Source of the DNA: Pelargonium nanum
Lineage: Eukaryota > Streptophyta > Magnoliopsida > Geraniales > Geraniaceae
Assembly: GCA_036897485.1 (NCBI GenBank)
Contig: JAYMTF010000803.1
Span: forward strand, 1 to 30,001
Reading direction: 5' to 3'
Length of the DNA: 30,001 bases
In this document: in pieces, positions 1 to 12,070 of the stretch
Numbering within the stretch: position 1 is the first letter of the stretch
Layout of the letters: each line of letters begins with the position of its first letter
Position numbers and translations under genes: made by a program
The notes under the pieces: generated by a model
Told to the model about the DNA's origin: nothing
The model's input: only the letters and a program-made list of their open reading frames with translations
Database searches by the model: none

Positions 1-309
1 TCATTAATGGCTTAGTCTAAGCCAAAAAATAATTGGCTTAGGCTCCCCTTTCTCTTTTGTATATATAGCATTACTCTTATAAAAAATGTTTGTCTACTAT
101 TACGAGGAGCTTCATAAATTTCGTTTTAGCTAATTGAATCACGGCCTAAATAGAATTTCAATCAACATCAAGCAAGCCTAGAGCAACGCAGGCCCATCTC
201 GGCCCAATTTTTATTTATATTTTTTTTCGGCCCAATTCGTCTGCCAGATAATCCGTTAATTGTATTAATTAATAATTGAGAAAAAAGAAAAAGAAAAAGA
301 AAAAGAAAA
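1..309. other. Intergenic / promoter side of the hnRNP-Q-like gene
   Basis: No coding region is seen here. The first 50 bases hold a short perfect hairpin (GGCTTAG-T-CTAAGCC near 10-24) followed by another partial copy of the same arm. The part nearest the gene carries the GGCCCA motifs listed separately and an A/G-rich run (about 278-315) just before the presumed 5' UTR. Confidence 0.5.
191..234 (+). promoter_or_regulatory. Three GGCCCA (site II / TCP-type) elements
   Basis: GGCCCA occurs at 191-196, 201-206 and 229-234, which reads TGGGCC on the other strand. In plants this is the core of site II elements, bound by TCP factors and enriched in promoters of housekeeping, ribosomal and RNA-handling genes. 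They lie about 80-170 bp before the presumed 5' UTR of an RNA-binding protein gene, which fits. The motif is seen directly; the function is inferred from family knowledge. Confidence 0.5.
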
Positions 310-1906
310 AAAAAGAGCAGCACCAGTATTGAGGATTTGAGTGCGAATTGACTAATCTATCATTCTTCTTCGTCGCCGTCCGATTCCAGTTTCTAGGTTT
401 CATTTTCGAGCATTATTGATATTGAGCTTCGATTTCTGGACTATCAATTTCTCAGGTACGCGCGATTATTCTCAGCCTTTGTCAATGTTGTCAACGAAGA
501 TAATTTCCAGAAAAAAAATCCCCTTTTCCGTTTCGGTTCGAATTATGTCAATGATATGGTTGCTGCCTGTATTTACTTAAATTTCAATACAGACCGCGTT
601 TTTCTTGAATGAACTTTTTCTTTCTAATGTTTTCTTTAGTAATTTTGCCATATGGTACTCCTGCGCCTAAATGACATTTGATTACTTCTGTTTTGAACGT
701 TGGACTGTGAAATAAGTGGAAGATGAAGAAGAAAATGACAATATCTGCATCTTTGTTGATCATTTATAACAAATTCCCCAGACTTTCATATGTGATTAGT
801 TCCAAAACTTAATTTAATCAAATACGGTACTTACTATTCCCAAAATGATTGATCTGTTTTCCTTTTTCATGCATTAATTAAGGTAATTTAGTTACAATTA
901 CCTTTCCTCCACTGCTTCACGAGGCTTTGTGCTATCAAACAAGTGGTTCCCGATCTTTTAACTAACTTATCATTGGGATATTATTGATAATTCATGGATA
1001 GCTAACTCACTGGAAAGAAAATAGTACACTCCGACAACCACTATAGAGAAACAGGACACTAGTATTTTATATTTTAAATTTTTTGGTTCTTAGTTAATGC
1101 ATTTTAATGTTTATGTTTGCGTAGGATCATAAATTCACAATTGTTGCATAATGGATTACTTATATCATAATATTTTTTTTTCCAATAAATTGCACCCTTA
1201 ATGCTTAGAATTAACTTAACTGCTTTTCAAGGCTCATGTTATGAGTAATAGCAGCTAGAATGGTCTATGCTCGCTGTCTATATCATTTCCGATAGGAAGC
1301 AGTTGCTCTTCCAGTTTTAAGATTGGTTACACTTATAAACAGTTGCTAAGTATCCTATCGCAATGCTGAATACATTTTCTTACTCATATAACACTAGTGG
1401 CCCTTTGAGAATCAGAGCATCTGTGCAAAATGCCAATCATTCTGTAACTTCTGTTACTCTAAACGTGTTTTAGCCCGTCTGGAAACCAAAGCATAAGATG
1501 GCTGGCTGCAATATGCCTTTGCTATTCTTTGTGAGGAATGTAGCCAAAGTGATTCTAGTCCTCTTTGATTTTACCTACTGAGTGAGTTAACTTGCTATTT
1601 TGTTGATTAGCATGTTAGTATATCCCTATTTCTTCTTGATTGTTATTGCTACTTGCTTCTTTCTCATAGTTAACATTTGGGTTCTTGCTGCTGCAACCAA
1701 GTTGCATCTTTCCTTATTACAAAGAAAATGTCTGGTGTTTCACCCATATTGTATTGGAGTTTGGGGGCTTTATGGTTCCTCTATCTTTGGGTTGAAAAGA
1801 AACTTCTACCACAGATTATGAAGTCCATCTATTAGTTTCCTTATTCTAGTGTCTTCTTTTACTTTTTCACTAGTTGGATTAATGCTATATATGCTGCATG
1901 TTGCAG
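310..1906 (+). other. 5' UTR exon and leader intron of the hnRNP-Q-like gene
   Basis: A pyrimidine-rich, CG-containing stretch (about 350-455) ends in CTCAG|GTACGC, a good donor at 455/456. No coding frame crosses it. The next convincing acceptor (TTGCAG at 1901-1906) is followed immediately by the ATG. I therefore read 456-1906 as a ~1.45-kb intron in the 5' UTR. The transcription start is not determined, and a further non-coding exon inside the interval cannot be excluded. Confidence 0.5.
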
Positions 1907-4900
1907 ATGAAACAATCATCAGATAACCCACCAATGGATCTTCGTAAGTCTCTCTCTCCAGCCCCCCCATATTTGCATATTTGTTGATGTGCATTACTAT
2001 GGACACCTATGTAAATACAAGCACTTTACATCCTCTTTCAAGTTGTTGCCAAAAGCATATTCCCATCTCCTCCATTCTTTTACGGATTTAGAGTTTATCT
2101 TTCACCTCTCTGATGGTCTGCTTCATGCTTTTATGTCCTGAGAAGAGCATGCTACAAAAGGATCAGAGGTTTTTATTGGTGGCTTACCCAGCACTATAAC
2201 TGAAACGAAGATTCATGAGGTTTGCCTTCTATCTTTCTTGATGTGTTTTTCTTTTGTTTGATTATCTTGCTGAAACATCAAATTCCAAGCATGTCAAAAA
2301 AAGCTATTCCTGGATCTCAGTTTCTGCTATACTCGCAATTCTTTCAACATTAGATGTAGCCACTTTATTTTCTAGGTTCCTCTGGGTCAAAGATGAAAAA
2401 GGTGAAGTTTTCAATGGCATTGAACAGTAGTTAAGCGTGTGATTAATGATGCTAACTGAGAAACCTTTTAATAGTGGATAGTGAATTAAGTTCTAAAAGA
2501 TAAAAGTCCTCTCTCTATTTTTTTGGCCACATCTAAACATAGATGAATTGCCGGAAAAGATGATGTACTTAGTTTTGAAGTACTGACATAATTATGAACT
2601 CTGGAGCATCTTGAAAATTTTATCGGGATGAGTTTGTTGAGTATAATCAATCCAATTCATAAATGACTTGGTTCGTACTGTACACGTTTTGCCATATCTA
2701 CTAAAATTATCTTCGTTGCTGACTACTTGTTTCTTTTCCTCTTAGGTATTTGCTGCTTGTGGTGAAATTGTGGAAGTACGCTTAATCAAGGACCACAGTG
2801 GCAAGCCAAAGGTTTTTTTGTTCGACTTTTTGGCCATTCTTCTGAACTTTCAAATTCTCCTCTCTCTAAGTTTTATTTTACCCAGTTACATTTAAGCTTT
2901 CTGTGCTTCTTTGCTTCAGGGGTATTGCTTTGTGCGTTTCGCAATGAAAGAAGCTGCCATCAAAGCTATCAAGGAAAAATCAGGATTTATGGTAATTATA
3001 AAATGCTGGATGGATAGTATAGAAAGGAAGAAGAACACTTTGATTTGTCTAAACCTAATTAGGTTAGACTTTACACACACACACACAGCAAGGTACACTA
3101 GAATATATAATAAGACTAGAGTACCCTCACTGGCTCACTCATTCATCATTCATGGTACTCCCCCTCAAGTTGGTTCATGGATATCAATCATGCACAGCTT
3201 GTTACAAATTAACCCCATTCTAGAACTACTAAGAGGTTCAGTAAAACATCAACCAACTTCTCTCCAGTTCTCACATGAGTTGTACAAATAAGTTTTTGTT
3301 ATATTTTTTCACTGATATAGTGACAATCCATTTCACTATGTTTTGTCCTCTCATGAAACATTGGGTTTGAGCCTTTGAGGTAATGTGAATGTCAACTTTA
3401 TTATCACAGCATAATTGCATAGCTTCAAAAGTTTCAAACACAATTACTTCAATAAGCCGACGAACCCACATAAATTTCTTAGTAGTATCAGTTATAGCTC
3501 TATACATTTGGTTTGATGCAATTCATGCTTGTTGTTTTTGTCCATTTTGTCTCTTTGTGCCTCAGATAGAGGGGAAGAAGATTGGGGTTCTTCCATCAAC
3601 AGAGCAATGTTCTTTGTTTCTAGGGAACCTTCGCAAAGGTCAGCTTGATTTCATATTGTAGTTGTTGTATGATCCCTTCAATCGTTTCCACATTTCAATT
3701 GCTATGGCACTGCTTCGGAGAAGATACCTATCTTGCTTTTTAGGTGAAAGGAAGTCATTTTTTGTGCGGTAGCTAATGATAAAAGTACTCTCAAAATGCT
3801 AATTAAAATGAAACAAGTAATTGTGTTTAGTTCTATTGCTCGACATATCTGAGCCTCCAATTTTGCCTTTCAGATTGGAGCACCGATGACTTAGATAAAT
3901 TGGTTCGCCAGGTACTTGTGGTTGCTGGCAATTTGTCAAAAAGAAGAAGAAATCTATTGGTTTTTTGTAGTTCTTGATTTTAACTCGCAAATCTCTATAG
4001 GTTTTTCAAGATGTTGTTTCTGTCGATCTTGCAATGTCCCTAAATTTTGAAGCCAGCTCTCTTTCCCAAAAGCTAAAAAATCGAGGATTTGCTTTTGTGA
4101 AGTTTTCTTCTCATGCTGTAAGTTGATTTTATTTTGATTTTGATTGCCACTTTATTTATGAAGTTTGTATGTGGTTTTGTTCACAATGACATGGCACTCT
4201 AATGACTTACCAATGGCACTCAACTCATACAGGATAAAGGCTGAGGTTCAAGGTTTCATGGTTGCAGCATTCATTTGACCTTATTATTAATGAATCAGTT
4301 CAAAAATATTATTCAATAATATGTTTACATAATTAAAACTTTCTTACAACTATCAATATATCAAATAGTAAAACAACCACCTCTGACTTGAAAACAGAAT
4401 TGATCTTACAATCTAATGTTTCAAAACTGAGGACCTTACGAAGGTTTTATCCTTGCATTCTCTGTATGGATTTGTCTTCTGGTTCTCAAACCAGGAAAAA
4501 ATGGCTGTATTACAAAATTGCATGCTGCACATGCGACTTCCAACATCACCATGCATGTTCGGTGATCTGAGTAAAATATGCACTCTAATTGCCTTATCCA
4601 GATCTTATGACTCACTAATATGTGGTTAAACCTTTATAGAAAAATGACTATTTAGTCGGAGTCATCATGTATTAGCTTTCTGTGTAAATTTTCTTCTCTT
4701 CTCAAGGATGGCATAAGATATACTTTTCTCAATCATTCAAATATCCCAATTGTTAGCTTTTACTCGTATTGTTACTAATTTGTCACAAGCAACAGCACCC
4801 ATAAAATTTGTTGCCTAAAATTAAATTTCCTATACTGATTCTGCCTTCTCTCTGTGTTGCTATCTGCTCCCTTGGATCTCATTTGGTTAGTTTCTTATTA

Positions 4901-6660
4901 TTCTTTAGTTCAAAGTAATTTTATTCATTTATGGTATCGTGTTCGATTCAAGCAAAAATGTTAGCAGTGTTTATTGATTAATCAGAACTGATTGAATAAT
5001 TTTGTACTCAGTAACATCCTTCTTTCATTTCATTATTTATCCTGGAGAACATGCATCTTTCACCAGTATTGGTTTATTTGTCATTTTACCAATGAAGTTA
5101 ACTTACCTATGGCGTATCTTGTCTTCTTTCTGGCTACCCCTACACCAGAGATCCGCCAAAATTAATTACTAAATCTAAAAGCTGCTTTTGCATAGAATCA
5201 TGCTAAATCTTTTTTCTTTCTATGTCAATTGACTTGAATGTTGGAGAGCTCGAATTTTAAGTCCTGTTGACCAAGATAACTAGTTACCTACATTACCAAG
5301 ACTTGGCAGCAGTGGTACCAGCAATGTTGTAACTTTATTTCTCCCAAAAAATAACAGAACTGATGGTTAAAAATATTAACAACTTGTATTGAATTCTTTC
5401 AACAGTACTTTGTTATAGACATTGTAAAATCTGTGAGCTTTGATGCATTCAGCTCGCATATCCACATATTATTCTCATCTGATTTAGAGTTACAACTTGT
5501 TTATATATAAGAAAATTATTGCACTTCTCATTATGATGTGGAGGATAATCAGATCCTTGCTGACCAATATAACCAATTGTACTTTACCAATACATCGGTA
5601 ATATCAGCAATGTTGCAGCTTTATTCGTCCCAAAAGACAACACAATTGCCGATCAAATGCTTAAAAGTTGTATTGGATTTCTTCAACATATATACTTTTT
5701 TATAAACAAATTTAAAGACAGTTAAAATAGTGAGCTCTGATGCATTTGTCTTGCATCTATGCTTTTTATTCAGGTCTGATTAAGAATTAAAACTTGTCTG
5801 TCATTATGAAATTTATAGTAATTATCATTACCATGTGGAGGACTGCCAAATCTATAATCATACCTTCCTAGCTCTTAGGTGTTTGGCCGAATCATAATCA
5901 CACCCTCGTAGCTATTAGGAGTTTAATCCCACATCCAAAATTCTGAACCACAGGCTGCTGCACGTGCATATCGGATTGGTTCTAAAGCAGATTTTGTTCT
6001 TTGTGGTAATTGGCATCCAAGTGTGGAATGGGCTCAAGAGGATCCTGAAGTTGACCCTGAAGAACTTGCTAAGGTGCGAAATCATTTTTTGCAGCTTTAT
6101 TTGTAAGTCTCTGCATATGTGCTTTTAGCTTATTTTGCCTGGTCTTTTGAGTTTCAGGTAAAGATTGCATTCGTCAAAAACCTACCTGTGGATGCTGATG
6201 AAGACTACTTGAGGAAATTATTTGAGTCATTCGGGAAGGTCAGAGAGTCTGATAGAATATATTGATTTATTGGTATTTCATGAATTTTTTTAAACTTAAA
6301 TTCCATCTTTAGTAATGCATCTGTCTTTCAGTTGGAAAAAGTGGTTCTATCAAAGAAGAGCCGCTCCCCAGTTGGGTTTGTTTATTTTGATAAACGCTCG
6401 GTAAGTTTCGTATTTCTAATGCTGTTCATTTCTGAGAAAGTACGCTAATTTCCTTCTGGCATTCGGCGCCTGGCATTTAGGAAACATGAATTGCATTGTT
6501 TGGTTCAGTTTTGGGCTGTCTTTTCAATAACTGTGTCATATGGTCTGTAGGATCTTGATCATGCGATCGAAGAAATGAATGGAAGAACAATCCGAGGACC
6601 AAAACGAGGTCCTGAATGTAAGATTCAGGTTGTATATGTTACTCATGTATCCTTCTCTCT

Positions 6661-6711
<51 letters not shown>

Positions 6712-9700
6712 TTTTGTTTCTTCTGCTGAAATTGTTATACATGCTCCTGAACAGGGACGGATCCAGATATGTATAAATATAATTAAATAATTATTTATTC
6801 ATTTGTTCACATATATATATTTTGTACATTCTATATATGTGACATTCATTAAGTATAACGTTTTGTTTTCACTTTTATTTTGCTATTTATTTGATACAGA
6901 TCAATTTATTAGTGTAGTTCAATTCTAACATTTGTAAGAATTGAGGGAGCAATGATGATAATTTTAAAAACTAGTTAGAGCAAACTATAAAATTTCAAAA
7001 TTTTAATGGAGACAAATATAAAAAATAGCAAGGGAAAATGTAAAAATTACAAAAATGCCAAATCTATTAATAGGTTGTAACGAAGTCAGATTTTGTCTTC
7101 CAACAGGTTGAAGTTGCAAGGCCGATGGACAAGACCAAGAAACGAACTCATGATGAATCTCAAAGGAAACCGACTAGCAAGACTCCTAGTCTTTCCTACC
7201 AGCTCTGCGATTCTTCTGGTTTTGACAAGTCTAAAGCTATGAAACTGGAGCTCCGAACAGAGGTTGACTTTTGTGTTTTTGCATTCTTTTTTAAAAACCT
7301 AATTTCTGATTTTGAAAATTTTTTCTGCTGTCAATCATGCTAGAATGCTGTCCTATATAGAATTATGATGTCCTAGTGTGATGGCTATTACTAGAAATTG
7401 ATCGGTGATATTTCTAGATAATGCTAAGACAAAATGAACTTTCATGTTTTTTTCTTCCTTTTCCTGTTTTGTAGAACTGTATTGCCACCTTATTTATCAT
7501 CATGTATGTTCTCTGTTTAATAATTGAATCAGTTTATAAAGACTTGGATCTTCTATATATGTTTTTTCAATGCGAAAGCAGATAATAAGCATATAAATAA
7601 TTTGATGTGTATTTATGATAATCTAAATCTTTATATTAGCATTAAAGGTAAACTGTGCCAAGAAGATAATTTTTCTTCTCTACTCTCTAGCTAGCCATAT
7701 CATGTGTACACTAGGTGTATTTTTTAGTTTCATTGTTGTATGTATAAAGATGACACAGGACTTCTAGTTTCATGGAAGTCAGTACCTGCATGGGGCTCTA
7801 ATCTGATTAACCTCTGAAAATGAGGAAAGCTTTCTTATATATGAATGTAGACACACACTCACCATTGTTTCATCTTGCTTAGGGAGCATCCTCTATTGGT
7901 CTGCTGATTTGCGATTTAGTTAATATGCATTATGAATCATTTTGTCTATCATATCTGGATAATTATGATTTCTCATTCCCATGAAGCTGTCACAGAACTG
8001 GAGGTACAGACGTTGATGTCTTGGTGTGACATCATGCATGTATATTTATGCTGCTTTTTTTCTTTTGCAAGAATATGAATATTGATGTCTTATCTAGGAA
8101 GCTCGTGTTGGTGATGCATATGAAGCAGCTGTTATCTTATTACCCGTGGCTGTTAAAGAACGTTTACTTCGGATTTTGCGACTTGGTATTGCTACTCGAT
8201 TTGATGTAAGTTGCAACCTTATTAGTAGTTGAATTTCTATTGTAGTTGTTCCTGTATATCCATGCATAACATGTGGCAGTACCACTGGAAGTTATGAAGG
8301 CTCCACTCCATTGCTATGCTAGTAGTTTGAATCCACAAAGGCCATGCACAAGCTTCCAAGAGTAAAAGAATGCCAATTGTAGCATATGGGATGAGTGGCA
8401 ATATGATGACTCAGACACGTGTGTTTTCAAACTGACAAGAAAATAACTGTGTCTCAGTTCAAATAATTAATTCGAATATTTAGTCTAGTCAAATGTCTGT
8501 CAAACAAAATAATCTATGACCTTCATTTATCTGTTCCCTAAATCTAGTTCCATACTAGTTAACATCAAAGATGACTTATGCTTTTTAACTTTTTGCATGA
8601 CATGTATTACCAAATCAAGTCTCTTCACCTTTTTTTAAGTAAGATCAAACATTATGCAATCCTAAGATTTACTAGACACTAGCGACCACGAATGCCAATC
8701 ATTATGTATAGTAATTATTATGGCCTGTCTTAGGGGTCTTCAATTGTTATTTCTTGTCTGGCAGATTGACATCCAATTCATAACCAGTCTCGGTGACCTA
8801 CCTGAATCGGCTGCTATATCTGTCCTTGATCAGGTCCGGCTTCAATGCAGCTCTTTTCCTCTCCTCTCTGGCTTCAATTCCTTTCCCTATATCTGTGTCA
8901 CTTTTGGCTGGAACTTAGATATTATTTCTAACTTGACTCATCTCATTCTTTTATTTAAATATTGTTCATATGGATATGGATGCGTCTATTTTCAACCTTA
9001 ACCGTACAAATTTATCTTGCCACAATTTTCTCCACAGTTCTTGATTTCTGGAGCAGATAAGCAAAACAAGGGAGCATTTCTTGCTGGGTTGATATCCAAG
9101 GTGTATATCTGACATTTTTAGATGTCAATATGTATACAATTCCAGATTTAAATAGAATTTGATGGGTTGTTTCCAAGCATCAAATGATTTTATCTTCTTT
9201 CTCTGTCACATGCAGTATAAGGTGAAGGTGGACAATGTGGGATTGAATCAGAACCTAATGCATCTGTCAAGAGCAGGGGAGATCACCATCAGGGACCCAA
9301 CACTGCCCACCTTATTTGATAGAGTTCATTTGCCTGCTGCTGATTCTCTCGCTTCTCTTGCAGGCAGAACCACATCCAGGTGAGTTCTGTACTTCTGCAT
9401 TTCATGGTCTTGTACCTTTGTACTTTTTGTTATTTTTTCTTTTCCCACAGGTAACTAACATAGGGGCTATGAAATTGGATTATTCAGTTTCAAGTATAGC
9501 AAGACGCCATGCAGCCAATACTTGATTTTTTGCTGTGGGAGTGGATGAATGTGTCTACTAGCCACGGCATTTTCATGCTGGCAGCACTTCATTTGTAATC
9601 AACATTTCTTTTTCTATTGCTAACCCATATATTCTGGTGGATGAAGGTACAATATTTACGATATCACATCCCCACTACATTCGCGCCATTCTCCATCGCA

Positions 9701-10166
9701 TTTGGATCATCCTGTATCTCATAGAATGGATGTTCGAAGAATGGAAGAAACAAGTCCTGTACACGCTTTTCGACGACATGGTTCTCCTGTAAGTTATAGC
9801 AGAGTTGAAATAGATTCTCACTTCACACCTCCTGCTAGACAACCTGTTTCTCCCTTAACTTACCGCAAAGTTGAATTGGATTCTCACCTTACACCTGTTA
9901 CTAGACAACCTGTTTCTTCAATAAGATACGACAATGTTGGATTAGATTCTCACCTTGCCCATGCTGCTATACAACCTCCTCTGAGGAGTCATGAGAGAGT
10001 TAGATTGGATTCTCACATGTCATCATCTTCTAATCATGAACCCTCCCGTCCCCAAAATCAAGTCAGGTTTGATCCGTTTACAGGGGAGCCCTACAAGTTT
10101 GACCCTTTCACCGGCGAGCCAATACAGCCTAAAGGTCTTCATTTTCATCCGGGAAGCCTATACTGA
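1907..10166 (+). CDS. hnRNP-Q-like RNA-binding protein, three RRMs plus AcD-like domain
   Basis: Seventeen coding exons join in frame to 635 residues: 1907-1943, 2143-2219, 2746-2811, 2920-2991, 3566-3638, 3874-3911, 4001-4117, 5954-6073, 6158-6238, 6332-6400, 6551-6628, 7107-7262, 8098-8205, 8765-8833, 9038-9100, 9216-9379, 9647-10166. All introns are GT-AG. RRM1 is about residues 21-95 (RNP2 VFIGGL, RNP1 KGYCFVRF), RRM2 about 99-187 (LFLGNL, RGFAFVKF), RRM3 about 202-282 (IAFVKNL, VGFVYF). Residues 338-409 resemble the helical acidic domain of hnRNP Q/SYNCRIP, here after rather than before the RRMs. The tail (about 500-635) has 22-residue repeats with a DSH core and ends with two FDPFTGEP motifs. 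The family (SYNCRIP, Arabidopsis LIF2) binds RNA and acts in nuclear mRNA handling or chromatin-linked regulation; this protein's targets are unknown. The start is the first ATG after the acceptor, 20 residues before RRM1. Exon boundaries are hand-called, and the tail is the least certain part functionally. Confidence 0.88.
3050..3520 (-). mobile_element. Fossil Ty1/copia LTR-retrotransposon fragment in intron 4
   Basis: Read on the minus strand, about 3270-3510 resembles the RNase H part of a Ty1/copia polyprotein (the CDNK motif region is recognisable). It is followed by a purine-rich tract of polypurine-tract type near 3158-3172 and then sequence that could be the start of a 3' LTR. It lies antisense within an intron of the hnRNP-Q-like gene. 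It is only a fragment: no gag, protease, integrase or LTR pair is seen. It is clearly broken and old, with many changes. Outer limits are approximate. Confidence 0.7.
5262..5850. repeat. Diverged ~290-bp tandem duplication in intron 7
   Basis: Copy 1 runs about 5262-5550 and copy 2 about 5554-5850. Matching landmarks in the same order include TTGACCAAGATAAC / CTGACCAATATAAC, AGCAATGTTG, CTTTATT, TTGTATTG and ATGTGGAGGA. Copies differ by many substitutions and small indels, so the duplication is not recent. It sits in the largest coding-region intron (4118-5953). No coding potential or element ends were found. Confidence 0.75.
6664..6707. repeat. (TC)n microsatellite, about 22 units, in intron 11
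   Basis: An uninterrupted TC dinucleotide run starts about 35 bases after the donor of intron 11 (6629-7106), between the last RRM3 exon and the following exon. Long open frames through it encode only Arg-Glu or Ser-Leu repeats and are artefacts. Confidence 0.95.
9795..10019 (+). repeat. In-frame 66-bp coding repeat (22 aa) in the last exon
   Basis: Three full 22-residue units plus a final 9-residue start encode the pattern x-V-x-[IL]-D-S-H-[FLM] followed by a Pro/Arg/Gln-rich linker. The core GATTCTCAC recurs at an exact 66-base spacing. Units one and two are closest (both carry RQPVS); units three and four have drifted. The repeat lies in the low-complexity C-terminal tail of the hnRNP-Q-like protein. 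Confidence 0.9.
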
Positions 10167-10440
10167 TGAGAACTGAAGCAGTACTGAACTTTTAAGTTGA
10201 TAGAGGTTCTAATTTTTCAGCATTTTGCTCTCCAGTGTAAAATGTATTTAACGGATTGTCCGGACATTTTCTTATTCTGCGTCAAAGTTTATGTAGATTG
10301 TTATTTATCGGGTATTTTTATTCAAAATCATGCTGAAATCACTTGTTTTCTTATTTTAGATTTACTCATCACAACAAATGTTGCGTCCGGCAACATAGAT
10401 TTGTTTTGAAATGTTGTATATGAGATACAAATGTAATGTT
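10167..10440 (+). other. Presumed 3' UTR of the hnRNP-Q-like gene
   Basis: T-rich, frame-free sequence follows the TGA at 10164-10166. AATGTA-type elements near 10425-10440 and the T-rich sequence after them are plausible poly(A) signals, but plant signals are weak and the end is an estimate. Confidence 0.4.
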
Positions 10441-11568
10441 TGAGGAGTCTGATTTTCTTGTTTTACCGAAGTTCTTCATTTGTGAAAAAATCACCTCTTT
10501 ATTTTTATTTTTTTGTTAAAATGGTGATCATCATAGTCAGTGTTACATCCTCCATAAATTTAGTGATGTTTGTCAAAAGAAAAAAATAATAAATAAATTT
10601 AGTGATGTGACTGTATATAAAAAAATCTAGGCGTGGCAGCATGTGACATCACTAGAAAAATGTGATTGAATGAATAAATGCAAGGGACAAGAAAATATTT
10701 ATAAATAAATAAAAGATGTGAAAACAGAATATAGGGTGACACATGGTACAAAAATGACCTGATTGAAAGACAATAAAATTGAGTGGTAGATTGAATCTCA
10801 CGTGTAGTTTGCCGTAGAGCCGACAATTTGGATCCTTATTTGTTTGTTTTTTTTAATTCTTATTCGTTGGTCCCGAACAATTTTTGAGCCGGGTTGATTG
10901 TATCTAGTAAAATTTTATGTCTTGACAGAAAAATCTATACAATACATCATGTTTATGCTTACAACTGAAATTTGACCTGAAATTTAAAGTACTTTTGGAT
11001 CAGGTTCGAATTGGGTTCCAACAAATCCGAAACCCCACCAATGACACCGTGTTGTAAATTGTCACATGTGTAACATAATTTTTTTGAAGTATCAACTAAA
11101 TTAATAAGGATGGTGACAACAATGGCCATTTTTGACCAAATCAACAAATGATATCCAAGTGTAAACATTGGTAAAATGCAGTACAAAGAGACACATACAT
11201 GAAAACGTATAGAGGTAGAGAAAGAAGTAAAAATAGAAATGAGTGGTGGTGATGATGGACATATATAGTTACACATGCACCCCCTTGAAATATGGCTTTA
11301 GGCACATGGATTCATCTCGTTTTTGTTTTTTTTTTTTTCAAATTTTGTTCCTCGACAAACGAGTAGCAAATCACAATCACACACAACACCATCAACCATC
11401 AACCATGTTCTCTCTCCAGTTCTTGTGTTGTTTTCCTGTCTGTTTCACTGAGATATGTTCTTGTTGTCTTCTGCTATAAACAACTTGCTCTTTCTTGCTC
11501 TTCTGACCACTCTTCTCTGCTCTTGCATGCGTGCTCGCCATCCCCATTTCCATATGTTCCTTTCACAT

Positions 11569-11626
11569 TTTACACATATATATATATACATATACATACA
11601 TACATATGTATATACACACACACACT
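11569..11626. repeat. Compound (TA)n / (CATA)n / (CA)n simple repeat
   Basis: Alternating pyrimidine-purine sequence passes from TATATA through CATACATA units to CACACACA. It is an ordinary microsatellite. Confidence 0.85.
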
Positions 11627-11659
11627 CATGGGTTTTGCATATTATGAGCTGGAGTGTGC

Positions 11660-12070
11660 ATGTTTTGAGTTCGGATTCTTGTGTCTTATGTTTGAATCTC
11701 GCGAGTTAAGTTACCAAAAAACGCTACTTGAGTAGCAATCTCCGTTTTAGAACGTGGAATGCAACAAAACAAACGCGGATATTCCACGTTCTGACCAGAA
11801 GTTACACACGTTCTGTATTGAGGGCTCCGAAAGCACCTACCCAATGTTTCGCGTACTAAAGCCTTCTGTGTTTTAAGTTCAAATCCTTGTGTCATATGTT
11901 TGAACCTCGCGAGCAAAGTTATCAAAAAACGCTACTTGAATAACGATTTCTATTCCCAACACGAAAATTTCATATCTTGAACAAAAGTTCCAATTGAGGA
12001 CTATAAAAAGACCTACCCAAAATTCCGCGTACCTGAGCCTTCTGCGATCCATGTAACTTAAATCGCGAGG
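11660..12070. repeat. Diverged ~208-bp tandem repeat, two copies plus a remnant
   Basis: Landmarks repeat in order: a GAGTTCGGATTCTTGTGTC-like start (about 11667 and 11876), CTCGCGAG (11699 and 11907), AAAAAACGCTACTTGA (11716 and 11924, period 208) and a CACCTACCCAA-like end. A partial third unit (GCGTACCTGAGCCTTCTGCG, then TCGCGAGG to 12070) follows after a shortened interval. The unit family is not recognised and no coding sequence is seen. Confidence 0.75.

Noticed and set aside
6536-6790. Open frames with long Arg-Glu or Ser-Leu repeats on both strands
   Set aside because: They are translations of the (TC)n microsatellite within intron 11 and have no other protein features.
6755-7100. 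Possible small transposon starting GGGACGGATCCAG in intron 11
   Set aside because: The start resembles those of known plant repeats, but I could not find a matching opposite end or a target duplication.
9451-9646. Alternative acceptor (CCCACAG at 9444-9450) for the last intron of the hnRNP-Q-like gene
   Set aside because: Joining it to the donor at 9379 gives an immediate stop codon. It could make a short isoform, but nothing in the sequence favours it over the 9647 acceptor.
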